A program made the translations under genes and the position numbers. DNA of 64,000 bases from Paraburkholderia fungorum. Its GTDB lineage: Bacteria; Pseudomonadota; Gammaproteobacteria; Burkholderiales; Burkholderiaceae. The stretch spans positions 186,001-250,000 of the forward strand of contig NZ_MCAS01000012.1 in the NCBI RefSeq assembly GCF_003610895.1, written 5' to 3'. Numbering within the stretch: position 1 is the stretch's first letter; every line of letters begins with the position of its first letter. Of this stretch, positions 9,629 to 18,334 are shown piece by piece. Under the pieces are notes generated by a model. That model was not told the origin of the DNA, ran no database searches, and saw nothing but the letters and a program-made list of their open reading frames with translations.

Positions 9629-10792
9629 CTATCCCCGCCCAGCCGCTTGCTGCCACTGATGTTTCGCCAGCTCACAAAAAATACGATATGAGTCGGCGTT
9701 CTTGACTGCACCTGCCGAATCAGTTCTGGCTAAAGCCAGGCAGTAGTGTGTTCCGTAACTTTTCTGATTTTTATTGGAATCGGCAGGCAATTTCATATTG
9801 AGATTATTGTACGCGGCACGGCCGAGCTTCACATCCTCCGTTGCCGCATACAAATGGGTTGCTTCATGTAGCACGCCTCCCCCGCGCGTCACCTGCATTA
9901 CATCGTCATCGATCGCGACGATTTGCGCAGGAAGCGTAATAGTTGTTAAAGAGTCAAAGAATAGTTTGCCTAGCACAATCCTGTTGTTTGGGCGGGTGTT
10001 GTTGCTTGCATTAACGTACGCGTATTCGTCATCATCCGATGCTTTAATGTTTGCACAAGCCCCATTGGAGCCAAATCCTAATTCCATGAAATTGGATTCT
10101 GATGGATTGCGCCGGGCATAACCAAGCCGCACGTAATTTCCCTTCAGGCCATTCCAGGTGTGTTGAAGTACTGTCTTGACTGATTCAGCGATCGTTATAG
10201 TTTTCGTGACATTGTTTTTTGTCGTACTTATTGATCCATCTCCAAACCACATCCTCAATATGTCGAAATAGATGCCATTGCCACTGGCAGATGACAAGCC
10301 TGATTCAATGCGTATCGCGTGATTGGCGGCTACCAGACCATATGTGCAGAGCTCGACGGCTTCCCTGAATCCCGCAATGGCTTTCGATCGTTCATCCTCC
10401 GTCGCATGAGCCCAGAATGACCCGGCCAGGTATATACCAGGAGTTCCGGTAGGGGGCGCGAAGATATTTGGCGCCCTTCTATACGTTGCAATGTACGCGT
10501 CGAGCTGCATCTCATCCCAGCTTTCATAGGGTACTCCGCCTCTTGCGGGCGCGCCTCCCGTATCGATGGTCCTGGCGATAAGCATGGCGGCGCGCCTTAA
10601 CCCGATCAGATCATTCGCGTTACCCGGACGGGATCTAAAAAGTGGAAAGCTGAAGTTCAGTGCATTATTTATGGCAGCGACTTGAGCCTTGTTTTTCTTG
10701 CTCAAAACACTCGCGATATGATCGACCACTGCGGCGCCCCTTTCGTCTGTAGCGATCGTCGCCATTGCTTTTCCAATGTAACTGTATTGCAT
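9629..10792 (-). CDS. Asp-zincin (M35-like) metallopeptidase, candidate T6SS effector
   Basis: The 387-residue protein carries HEATH at residues 309-313, followed by ATED (Asp320 as likely third zinc ligand, matching the GTxD pattern of asp-zincins), a YGTHYCLALA segment and NADSYRIF at 365-372. This order (HExxH, Asp, NADSY) is typical of M35-type lysine-specific metallo-endopeptidases, so zinc-dependent peptide cleavage is the expected activity. There is no signal peptide, so export would need a dedicated route such as the T6SS whose genes end just upstream. It is transcribed towards the cluster. The ATG at 10792 has AAAGG upstream; a second ATG lies at 10765. GC is lower than in flanking housekeeping genes. 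Confidence 0.68.
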   Translation of the reverse strand: MQYSYIGKAMATIATDERGAAVVDHIASVLSKKNKAQVAAINNALNFSFPLFRSRPGNANDLIGLRRAAMLIARTIDTGGAPARGGVPYESWDEMQLDAYIATYRRAPNIFAPPTGTPGIYLAGSFWAHATEDERSKAIAGFREAVELCTYGLVAANHAIRIESGLSSASGNGIYFDILRMWFGDGSISTTKNNVTKTITIAESVKTVLQHTWNGLKGNYVRLGYARRNPSESNFMELGFGSNGACANIKASDDDEYAYVNASNNTRPNNRIVLGKLFFDSLTTITLPAQIVAIDDDVMQVTRGGGVLHEATHLYAATEDVKLGRAAYNNLNMKLPADSNKNQKSYGTHYCLALARTDSAGAVKNADSYRIFCELAKHQWQQAAGRG

Positions 10793-11325
10793 ACAAATGC
10801 CTTTCGATAATGTGATTTTCTGGTGCCGATCCGGCGAAACGGGTTGGCCAAAGCGTCGCCTGGGGGCGTAAGAGTGGAGCCTGGGGCGATGCGATTGTAT
10901 TGAGCTTGGGGTGCGCGGGTCTGTAGCGCAAACGCGCTACGTCGTTCAGATCGCGGCAGGCGCGACACTACGTTCGCGGATTGTGCGGATCATTTACCGG
11001 ATGCATCCCCCGTGCCGTCGCGCCCCAGAACGTTCGCTCCCGATGGACGATGTTTCGCGCCCTGGCACTTGTTGCGGCGATGTCAGCGACCGGGATGAGC
11101 AAACATCGTATGCGTTAGCGCCGATGTAAAAATGCCCCTCGCACGCGTAACCGATGACCGCCGCCGGAAGGCAATAACCTCGGTAAAGCGATATTGCATG
11201 CGTCATCGCACGATCTTGCTCGATCATCTCAGCACTGTGGCAGTGCCGCGCCTTCGCCGACCAGACAGTGCCCTCAAAAATGTTCCAGAACTGAGACGCT
11301 CAAGCAATCCACCAAAAAGGGGCGC

Positions 11326-11338
11326 ACCTATACTAGGT
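11326..11338. promoter_or_regulatory. Inverted repeat ACCTA-TAC-TAGGT
   Basis: A perfect 13-bp palindrome with 5-bp arms lies about 130 bases before the response regulator gene. It is a candidate binding site for that regulator or another dimeric protein. The palindrome is seen directly; its role is inferred from position alone. Confidence 0.3.
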
Positions 11339-11432
11339 CCCGTCTGAGCGTCGGGGGATTGCTCCGACATCCGCATTTCATCAATACATTCATTACCTCA
11401 CGGCGGTCCCTATTACCAGGGATGATGCGTTA

Positions 11433-11455
11433 GGGGACGAACTCCGTTTGTCCCC
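11433..11455 (+). promoter_or_regulatory. Leader hairpin before response regulator
   Basis: GGGGACGAAC and GTTTGTCCCC pair over 10 bp (one G-T pair) with a 3-base loop. The hairpin ends 12 bases before the annotated start at 11468. A second arm pair, TGGAC (11462-11466) with GTCCA (11474-11478), brackets that start codon, so the leader could mask initiation. Alternatively the repeat is a DNA operator. Confidence 0.4.
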
Positions 11456-11467
11456 GCCAATTGGACA

Positions 11468-12175
11468 ATGCCCGTCCATATGCAGACCACGAACATCAAC
11501 TCAGAATCGTTTCCCATCCACGTCGCGATCGTCGAAAGCGATCCGACCTTTCTCGATGCATTGAGCAAGGTCGTGCAGGCCGCGCCGGACATGCGATTGA
11601 CGGGTGTCGCGGGCTCCCGTGCAGCGGGACTCGCGCTGCTGAATGGTGCTCCGGCGGACGTGCTGCTGATCGACCTGGGATTGCCCGACGGCTCGGGTAT
11701 TGACGTGATCCGCGCGGGTGCCCGGAAATGGGCCGGTTGCAACATCATGGTCAGGACCAGTTTCGTCGACGAAACGCACGTGATGCGTTCGATCAAAGCC
11801 GGCGCAACCGGCTATCTGTTGAAGGACAGCCCGGTTGCGGGGATGGTCGAGGAAATCCGCAGCCTCGCGAGCGGCGGCAGTCCAATCAGCCCGATCATCG
11901 CCAGACAGATACTGACGCACTTCCGGCAAGGCGGCACCCGCCGCGCCGCGGGCAAGGAGCTGGCAGCGGCTTCTTCGTCCCTGCTGTCGGTCCGTGAGAA
12001 GGAAGTGTTGGGCTTCATTACCAAGGGCTTCACGACGAAGGAAATCGCGAAGCTGTTGCAGTTGTCTCAATTCACGGTGCGAACCTTCGTACGGCGCATC
12101 TACAGCAAGCTCAAGGTGACGTCGAAGGCAGAAGCCATTTTCGAAGCAAGGACGCTGGGACTGGTGGCGGACTAG
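11468..12175 (+). CDS. Orphan NarL/LuxR-type response regulator
   Basis: The 235-residue protein has a receiver domain (about residues 17-135) with acidic pocket ESD at 23-25, phosphoacceptor Asp69 in LLIDLGLP and the conserved Lys in GYLLKDS, followed by a LuxR-type helix-turn-helix (about 165-230, LLSVREKEVL and KEIAKLLQLS). It should bind DNA and control transcription when phosphorylated. The first acidic residue is Glu-Ser-Asp rather than the usual paired Asp, a mild deviation. No histidine kinase gene is next to it. The start at 11468 is uncertain because a hairpin covers it; ATG at 11480 is an alternative. Confidence 0.88.
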   Translation: MPVHMQTTNINSESFPIHVAIVESDPTFLDALSKVVQAAPDMRLTGVAGSRAAGLALLNGAPADVLLIDLGLPDGSGIDVIRAGARKWAGCNIMVRTSFVDETHVMRSIKAGATGYLLKDSPVAGMVEEIRSLASGGSPISPIIARQILTHFRQGGTRRAAGKELAAASSSLLSVREKEVLGFITKGFTTKEIAKLLQLSQFTVRTFVRRIYSKLKVTSKAEAIFEARTLGLVAD

Positions 12176-12563
12176 GGACGTTGTTTTCGAGCCGCCCGGC
12201 TCGATTGCCTGACACATGCCCCGTTCGTGCGATGCAACTGCCGTCGCACGCTATTCACACGAATGCGCAGGCGCTGCGCGTCACGTTGTGATCTTGACGC
12301 TGCCATCCAGATTTTCACGACGATATACGCAATATCGCCTGGTCCGGCTGCGATACATACCTACACAATTGTAAGAAAATCCTTGCATCGGATTGTCTTA
12401 AGTCCCTGCGTTTTGCTTCCGTTAACACCAAGTGGACTTTGTCACGCTGCAGTGGACCATGTGGTGGGCCATCTACCCAGCAATCACTGCGACATCGTTG
12501 TCCGCCGTCTCTCCTTATGGGGCTGCATTCTTATCGCTGTATTTTGCTACCGGATCACTATTC
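12176..12563. other. Noncoding gap before AraC regulator
   Basis: These 388 bases hold no supported gene. The part from 12290 to 12440 is relatively AT-rich and probably carries the promoter of the following AraC-family gene. A GTG at 12432 opens the same frame as that gene, but the added 44 residues look unlike the family. Confidence 0.5.
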
Positions 12564-13577
12564 ATGCTCGAGAACGGCATCAATTACAGCCGATTCGATG
12601 TTGCTGAACTGCCACCAGAGCAGCAACTGCTGGCCTACTGTGAGCAGCTTGGCCATGTTATCGAGGTAGCGCCGTCGCGTGAGCAGGTCCGACAACCTTT
12701 TATCTGCATCAACGATCGTTACGATATCGGCGAATTCCGTATGAGCGACACCTATACGGATAATGTCGTGATTGAACGCACCATTGCGCGTATTTCGCGC
12801 GATAACGCACGCGGTATCGGCTTTACCATTTTCCTGGGTGGTGAAGCTCATTCGGCCATGACGCTTGCCAGGAAGCGTGAGTCCATCGTATGTGCGGGCA
12901 GCGTACTTGCCACAGATCTGGATCAACCCGTACGCGTACTGCGGCAGGCGTGCCGGTACATTACGCTGGTTGTATCCCCCAACTTGCTGCGGCACGTGTT
13001 CGCTGATCCGGGGGCAATACACGGTCGCGTGCTCGACCCGAGCAAGCCTGGCACGCGGCTTGTCGTCAAGCATGCCAGAACGCTGGTCGAGAACTTCCGG
13101 CACATGCCGTTCGAGGACGCTCATCGCAGGCTTGCCGACCTCGTTCAACTGATCGCAGCCGCATTCGGGGAAGATGCGGGGTTGAGTGGCGGCAAGCGAG
13201 CTGTCAGCCGCGCGCTAATGTTCGAATGTGTGCGACGCTATGTTCGCGCCAACCTGCAGGAGTACGATCTATCACCCCAGAGTGTAATTGCATCGCTAGG
13301 ACTCCCGCGCAGCACGATCTATCGGATGTTCGAACATGAAGGCGGGCTTGGTGCTTACATCCAGAATCTTCGTTTGCGCGCCGCAGCAGATGACCTCATT
13401 CGAATTCCCGGGGGGCTGATCAAAGACATTGGCTATTCAGTCGGCTTCAAAACTGCGTCTCATTTTACGCACGCGTTTCAGAATGCCTATGGGATTACAC
13501 CTCAGGAATTGCGTCTGAACGAGTTTGTTAATTTGAGGGCAAGAGATCGAGAGTCGGCGAGAACCTGGGCATCCTGA
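12564..13577 (+). CDS. AraC-family transcriptional regulator
   Basis: This protein of 337 residues has an N-terminal AraC-binding-like domain beginning FDVAELPPEQQ, a form shared by many Burkholderia regulators of the same class, and a C-terminal AraC helix-turn-helix pair (about the last 100 residues; LGLPRSTIYRMF and IKDIGYSVGFKTASHFTHAF). It is a one-component DNA-binding regulator with an unknown ligand. ATG at 12564 is chosen because family members begin shortly before the FDxxxLP motif; a GTG at 12432 would add an implausible hydrophobic extension. The nearest plausible targets are the ModA/TonB genes downstream on the opposite strand. Confidence 0.85.
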   Translation: MLENGINYSRFDVAELPPEQQLLAYCEQLGHVIEVAPSREQVRQPFICINDRYDIGEFRMSDTYTDNVVIERTIARISRDNARGIGFTIFLGGEAHSAMTLARKRESIVCAGSVLATDLDQPVRVLRQACRYITLVVSPNLLRHVFADPGAIHGRVLDPSKPGTRLVVKHARTLVENFRHMPFEDAHRRLADLVQLIAAAFGEDAGLSGGKRAVSRALMFECVRRYVRANLQEYDLSPQSVIASLGLPRSTIYRMFEHEGGLGAYIQNLRLRAAADDLIRIPGGLIKDIGYSVGFKTASHFTHAFQNAYGITPQELRLNEFVNLRARDRESARTWAS

Positions 13578-13910
13578 TCAAAGAACCGGGGTACTTTGTC
13601 CACCGACGCCACACAGATGGACATGTAAAGCTCAAGGAGCCAAGCAGCGGTTTTTCGAGCGCTTGGTCGATCAGGCTGAATGACGCTCACCATGCCTTCC
13701 GAAACAGAATGGCCCGGCAGGCGAACCTGATCAGGCCAAAGGTGAGTGGATACCCAACCCGCACTGTATCCGGGAGCGCAGGTATTGCGGATACAAGTCC
13801 GGATCGGCCACCCATTCCATTGGGCCTACAGGATGTCCGTGTTGGCTAAAAATCCATGGATTTATCAGAAAAACCCGTAACTTTAGGAATCTAGCGCAGC
13901 CTTCGAGGCT
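13578..13910. other. Noncoding gap between convergent genes
   Basis: This 333-base stretch lies between the ends of the AraC gene and the ModA-like gene, which point at each other. I see no open frame with credible codon use and no strong hairpin terminator. It may be decayed coding sequence but nothing in it is recognisable. Confidence 0.4.
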
Positions 13911-14735
13911 CTATTGGCGCGCGACCGGCGTGAACCCGTAACGCGTGAGGACGTCCTGTGCCTGCGGGCTCATCAGGTAGAGGGCGAGCCGGTAAGCGGC
14001 GTTTCGCGTGGCGGTGGTCTGCGGCAGTTCCAGGACCGTCATCCCGTAGTCTGCGGAGATGCTGAGGTTGGCCGGGAGTTCGACCTGCACAAGGGCCGGG
14101 TCGGGCTTTGTTTCGTGAGAGCTGCAATAACCGATGAAGACGTCGACGCGCCGCGTCGCCATAAAGTACTTCACCGGACTCTGCCCCGCTGGAACCTGAG
14201 GCGCTGCCGGGCCGCCAACCAGTTGCTGCGCCTTCGCCTCCAGAATCTGCTTCGCTCCGGGGCGGATTGAGTCGGCCTTCGCGAATAATTCCCACGCGTA
14301 GTCACCACCCGGGTCGGCCTTAGGCGTTGACGTGCCGATCTTTACATTCGGATCAAGCAGCTTGTCGAGCAGATTGTCCGTTGTCAGGCCAACGTCCGGG
14401 CGGGCCTGCACGCAAACCCGGTTTCTCGCAAAAACGACAGTAGGTGCAGCTTTTCCTTCTGCCGTCAGGCGTTGCGGATGCGCCATATTCGCGGAAATGA
14501 AAACATCGGCTTTGGCGGAGTTTTCGATTTTATTCAGCAGAAGACCCGCTGGCCCGGTCACGAGGTCAATTGGCTGGCCGGACTCCGCGGTGTACTGATG
14601 CGTGATAGCGGCAAGTGCGCCGCTCATGCTTCCGGCAGCATAGATCGTGATAGCCGCCGGGGCAGGCGCCTGCTGTGCCCAGGCCATGCCCATGGTGCTG
14701 CCGAGAACGGCGGCAAGGAGGGTGCGAAGTACCAT
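13911..14735 (-). CDS. ModA-like periplasmic (molybdate/oxyanion) binding protein
   Basis: The 274-residue protein has a signal peptide (about residues 1-20, cleaved after AWA) and a ModA-type fold: YAAGSMSGAL near the mature N terminus and KADVFISAN, which match the anion-binding loops of molybdate binding proteins. It probably captures an oxyanion in the periplasm. No modB or modC permease/ATPase genes are adjacent; instead the gene lies 14 bp downstream of a TonB receptor gene on the same strand, and both follow a Mo-box-like palindrome. AAGGA precedes the ATG at 14735. Specificity for molybdate is inferred from fold and the operator, not proven; tungstate or another ligand is possible. 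Confidence 0.78.
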   Translation of the reverse strand: MVLRTLLAAVLGSTMGMAWAQQAPAPAAITIYAAGSMSGALAAITHQYTAESGQPIDLVTGPAGLLLNKIENSAKADVFISANMAHPQRLTAEGKAAPTVVFARNRVCVQARPDVGLTTDNLLDKLLDPNVKIGTSTPKADPGGDYAWELFAKADSIRPGAKQILEAKAQQLVGGPAAPQVPAGQSPVKYFMATRRVDVFIGYCSSHETKPDPALVQVELPANLSISADYGMTVLELPQTTATRNAAYRLALYLMSPQAQDVLTRYGFTPVARQ

Positions 14736-14749
14736 ATGTCGATCCTTGT

Positions 14750-16876
14750 TCAGAGGTTGATTTGTAGTGAGGCACGGACGGTGCGAGGCGCGCCAAGCGT
14801 GCCTGTGCCGTTGTCGGAGCCGCTGTAGCCGTTCTGCCCGCTCGGTGTGATGTTGGCCCAGTACTGCCGGTTGGTGATGTTGTCGACGGCAATGCGCAGC
14901 GTCACCGATTTGCCGGCAATCTTCGTTCTATAGCGCGCACCGAGGTCAAAGACGGTATAGCCGTCGACATAATCCGTGTTCGTATAGTTGCCTGGCCGAC
15001 GGCTTGCGTAGTTCATATTGATGTTGAACCCGAGGCCGGCGACGGCCGGCACGGAGTAGTCAAGCAGCGCATTGAATACGACGCGCGACAGCCCGAGGAT
15101 CTGTTTGTCGCTGGTAGACGCCGATCCAGTGTCGAACAGACGGGGGTCGAGTAGCGAGATTCCCGTGAAAATGTTGATATCTCTTGTAACCGCGCCGGTC
15201 GCAGTCAGTTCAAGTCCACGATTGACCTGTTGACCCTGTTCGGCAAAAACGTTGTTCGCGCCGACATAGGCGTACGGCCGCTCGATGCGGTAGAGCGCGG
15301 CGCCGAGCGTAACCTGGCTCACATCGACCTTGTAGCCCAGTTCCCATTCTTTGCTCCGGTATGGCGCGAGGCTCTCTCCCGCATTTGCCGATCCAGCCGG
15401 AGCGTTGTCCCCCTGTTGCAGACTGTCGGCGTACGTCAGATACGCCGTCATGTTATCCAGCGGCTTAAACATCAGACTGGCTGTCGGGCTGATGCCGCTC
15501 GCGTTGTACTTGCTGGTGGTTGCTCCCTGCTTGCTGTAGTTCTCGGTGTGTATCCAGCTCTGGCTTGCGGCCAGTAACGTTGACCAGTGTTTGTCGAATC
15601 CGATCGTGTCCCCGACGCTGATCGATTGTTGGACCGTGTTGGCGGACAGATATCGATTCGAGAAATCGGGCAGCGGGGGTTTCGCAAAAGACAGCGGGTC
15701 GTTGATGCTTGCACTGCCGAGCGTAATCGCCCCCGTCTGGTACGGCGTATATCGATTCCAGAAGAAACCGGTGTTTGACACGAAGACGTCGTGCGACAGG
15801 CCTGCAAGCTCGGTGTGGCCATTCAATGCGACCGTGTTGCTGACAATTGTGTCCAGGCTGTACGTGGTTGTTGCGGTGGTCGTCGTATAGGCGCCCGTCT
15901 TGCTCGTGATGGTGTTGGTCGGCACCGTCGATGCACGGTCGTTGGTCTCTCTCAATACGCCGGCGCTCAAGTGCCAATCCTTGTTGAAATCGTGCTTCAA
16001 GGTGGCACTGAACATGTTGGTGACGTTATCGTCACCTGCCCACGATTGGCCGTAGCCCGGACGGGTAGGGTCGGGCGCGCTGGGAAAGGGCACGTTGCGC
16101 GCTAAGGCAAACGTACCCGGGAATCCCGTCGACAGGTAGTGGTACGTACTGAAATTGGTCTCGAGCCGCGTGTCCGGGGAGAAACGAACGTCGAATGCGA
16201 GGCTGGCGAGTTGTCTGCGCAGGCGGCTGCCTTCCACATATCCCTCGCCGTTCTGATTGAGCAAATTCAGCCGGTAACCGAAGCGGTCGTCGTTGCCGAA
16301 GTGTCCTCCGAGGTCCAGATGCTCAGTCAAAGACTGGCGTGATGCGTAGCCGAACGTGAACTCGCGCAGCGGCTCGGCGGTAGGCCGTTTGAGCACATAG
16401 TTGAACGTGCCCGCAGGACTGGCGGGACCATACAGGGCACCGGCAAGACCATTCAAAACCTCGATCTGCTCGAATTGCTCGATTGGGTAGTCTGTTGTCG
16501 CAGCGATACTCAGACCATCGATCCGCGTGTTCTGCACAACTCCGGCTTGCAACCCCCGCGTCTGGGGGCGGATGTTTTCGCCCTGAACCGTCGGGATGAA
16601 GCGAAACGCTTCCCGCACGCTTTGGAGTTGCTGATTCTCCGCGAGCGATGAGGGGACGATACTAATGGAGTAGGGCGTGTCAAGAAGCACCTTCTCGCCT
16701 AGCGGTCCAACTTTCGTTCTGTCGACCTGATACGACGGGTATGGCAACGAAGATATCCCGGAGATGACTACCGGTGCGAGTTGGATTCCTTCGTCCTGAG
16801 CATGGGCTGAAAATGTTGCACCGATTCCTGCTGATACGAGTGTGAACGCCTGAAAGGCATTGATTGAGCGAGTCAT
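14750..16876 (-). CDS. TonB-dependent outer-membrane receptor
   Basis: This 708-residue protein has a signal peptide (about 1-27, ending SAHA), a plug domain (about 60-170; LLDTPYSISIVPSSL, RIDGLSIA and IEVLNGLAGALYGPASPAGTFNYVLKRP) and a 22-strand barrel typical of siderophore receptors. It imports a ligand across the outer membrane using TonB energy. The C-terminal residue is Leu (ASLQINL) rather than the commoner Phe. It is the first gene of a two-gene unit with the ModA-like protein and its start, with AAGG upstream, is 27 bases from a Mo-box-like site. A molybdate chelate is therefore a better guess than an iron siderophore. Confidence 0.88.
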   Translation of the reverse strand: MTRSINAFQAFTLVSAGIGATFSAHAQDEGIQLAPVVISGISSLPYPSYQVDRTKVGPLGEKVLLDTPYSISIVPSSLAENQQLQSVREAFRFIPTVQGENIRPQTRGLQAGVVQNTRIDGLSIAATTDYPIEQFEQIEVLNGLAGALYGPASPAGTFNYVLKRPTAEPLREFTFGYASRQSLTEHLDLGGHFGNDDRFGYRLNLLNQNGEGYVEGSRLRRQLASLAFDVRFSPDTRLETNFSTYHYLSTGFPGTFALARNVPFPSAPDPTRPGYGQSWAGDDNVTNMFSATLKHDFNKDWHLSAGVLRETNDRASTVPTNTITSKTGAYTTTTATTTYSLDTIVSNTVALNGHTELAGLSHDVFVSNTGFFWNRYTPYQTGAITLGSASINDPLSFAKPPLPDFSNRYLSANTVQQSISVGDTIGFDKHWSTLLAASQSWIHTENYSKQGATTSKYNASGISPTASLMFKPLDNMTAYLTYADSLQQGDNAPAGSANAGESLAPYRSKEWELGYKVDVSQVTLGAALYRIERPYAYVGANNVFAEQGQQVNRGLELTATGAVTRDINIFTGISLLDPRLFDTGSASTSDKQILGLSRVVFNALLDYSVPAVAGLGFNINMNYASRRPGNYTNTDYVDGYTVFDLGARYRTKIAGKSVTLRIAVDNITNRQYWANITPSGQNGYSGSDNGTGTLGAPRTVRASLQINL

Positions 16877-16903
16877 GGACCTTGATGTATCTAATTTTTG
16901 TGT

Positions 16904-16927
16904 CGTTGTATCTCTCTATATATAACG
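16904..16927. promoter_or_regulatory. Mo-box-like (ModE-type) palindrome
   Basis: CGTTGTATC-N6-TATATAACG. The right half is a perfect match to the ModE/Mop half-site and the left half matches 7 of 9 positions of its inverse, with the usual 6-bp spacer. It lies 27 bases before the TonB receptor ATG, where a repressor would cover the promoter or transcription start. ModE-type regulators repress high-affinity molybdate uptake genes when molybdate is plentiful. Confidence 0.65.
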
Positions 16928-17162
16928 CAATGCATGATCCCTCAACAAGTAGTGACCAGTAATAGATGGAATTCGGTCAACGCCCGGTGCGGGAACCGTT
17001 GCGACTGAAATAGGGCTCTTCGTTGAGCGCAGGCGATCACGGAGTGGAGCCGCGCGCGGCTCTGCAACGCAGAATTGCCGATGGCGCAAGAGTTCAGAAC
17101 GTGCGCGGATTTCGGGTCAGCCCGGTAAAGCGCTGCCACGTGGCAACGCGTCCGCGCTCTCC

Positions 17163-18068
17163 CTATTGAAAAAACGCACGGATCTCACGGGCGCATGTTT
17201 GCGGCGCTTCATAGTGCACAAAGTGACCCGCATCGGCAAAATCGATGCTGAAATTATCGAAGTATCCGTTCAGCCTGTCGGACCACTCTGGCCGGATCAG
17301 CGGGTCCCTCTTTCCCCAGAGAAAACGCGACGGTACAGAAATCTTCGGGGGCTTGGGCAAGGTCCCATCCAGCCACTTCCGACGATTCTCCGCCGAACTC
17401 ACATACCAGTCGAAGCCACCCTGTATGTTGTCGTTCAGCATGAACATGTCGGCATACACTTCCAGAAGGTCGCGGAACACGTCTGGATTGTCTCCCGACC
17501 AGTGATTGAGGAAATGCGACATGTACAGCTTGCAGTTCTCACGCGACGATCCCACCAGCTGAGCCGCCCAGGGCAATTGCTGGAAATACTGGTACCAGAC
17601 TTCGATCAGATGATCCGGCTGGCCGTATCGAGAACCCAGACCTGGGTAAGGCGTGCAAAAATAGAACGCGCCGTTTAAACGGTCACCGTACTTCTGGCTA
17701 AAAGCTTGCAACACGTAGGCACCGAGGTCCCCACCGATCATGCCAAAATTTTTAAGCCCGAGTTGCTGTGTGAAGTCGGCGATATCGTCGGCATGGGTCG
17801 AAGCACCGGCGTTCCGGTCGGGACCTGAACCTGGTTTGCCCGTGAACCCGCAGCCGCGTAAATCTGGAGCAATCAGTTCGAAGTCGTCCTTGAGGATCAT
17901 CATCAATGGCTTGAAGACAATCCAGAACTCCGGCCACCCATGCAGCAGGACGAGCGGCTGTCCGCGTCCGATTCTCGCGTAGTGCATTCGCAAGCCATTT
18001 GCCTGTACGTAGTCGAAACGGATGCCTGCTTCGCTGGCATCGCGCATAGCCGTTTCCAGGGCCGTCAT
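17163..18068 (-). CDS. Alpha/beta hydrolase (epoxide hydrolase / dehalogenase type)
   Basis: The 301-residue protein has the HGWPEFW oxyanion motif (about residues 43-49), a nucleophile elbow GGDLG with Asp114, and the late catalytic His in GHFVHYEAP. An Asp nucleophile with HGWP is typical of epoxide hydrolases and haloalkane/fluoroacetate dehalogenases, so hydrolysis through an ester intermediate is expected; the substrate is unknown. ATG at 18068 is chosen because GGAGG lies 6 bases upstream; the longer frame to 18119 lacks a site. No signal peptide. It follows a LysR gene on the same strand, 266 bp away. Confidence 0.8.
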   Translation of the reverse strand: MTALETAMRDASEAGIRFDYVQANGLRMHYARIGRGQPLVLLHGWPEFWIVFKPLMMILKDDFELIAPDLRGCGFTGKPGSGPDRNAGASTHADDIADFTQQLGLKNFGMIGGDLGAYVLQAFSQKYGDRLNGAFYFCTPYPGLGSRYGQPDHLIEVWYQYFQQLPWAAQLVGSSRENCKLYMSHFLNHWSGDNPDVFRDLLEVYADMFMLNDNIQGGFDWYVSSAENRRKWLDGTLPKPPKISVPSRFLWGKRDPLIRPEWSDRLNGYFDNFSIDFADAGHFVHYEAPQTCAREIRAFFQ

Positions 18069-18334
18069 AAAGTCCTCCTGATCGATTGGGTTTGCGTCCC
18101 GGGCAGTTTCGCCGGACACGGATCAATTTAGAGGGCCCGGATAAAGGCGTCCAATATCGAGCACATACGCTTTCAGACGAAGCGCGTATGGAGACGGGGG
18201 AAAACAGAATAAAATGAGCGCGCCGATGCTTGCATCACCGGCTGAACATTCGCGATCTACCGGTGGCAAGCGGGCCAGATCTGCGAGACTCTCTACAAAG
18301 GGTAGATCGATTGAAAGGGGTATGTCCGTATCAG

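Larger units (their letters stand above)
10793..11467. other. Noncoding gap between metallopeptidase and response regulator
   Basis: No convincing gene is seen in these 675 bases; the small open frames have poor codon use and no ribosome sites. The left part should hold the promoter of the metallopeptidase gene (minus strand). The right part, 11326-11455, is rich in inverted repeats described separately and probably contains the promoter and leader of the response regulator. Confidence 0.6.

Noticed and set aside
13578..13910. Possible transposase remnant between the AraC and ModA-like genes
   Set aside because: No terminal inverted repeats, DDE or HUH motifs could be recognised.
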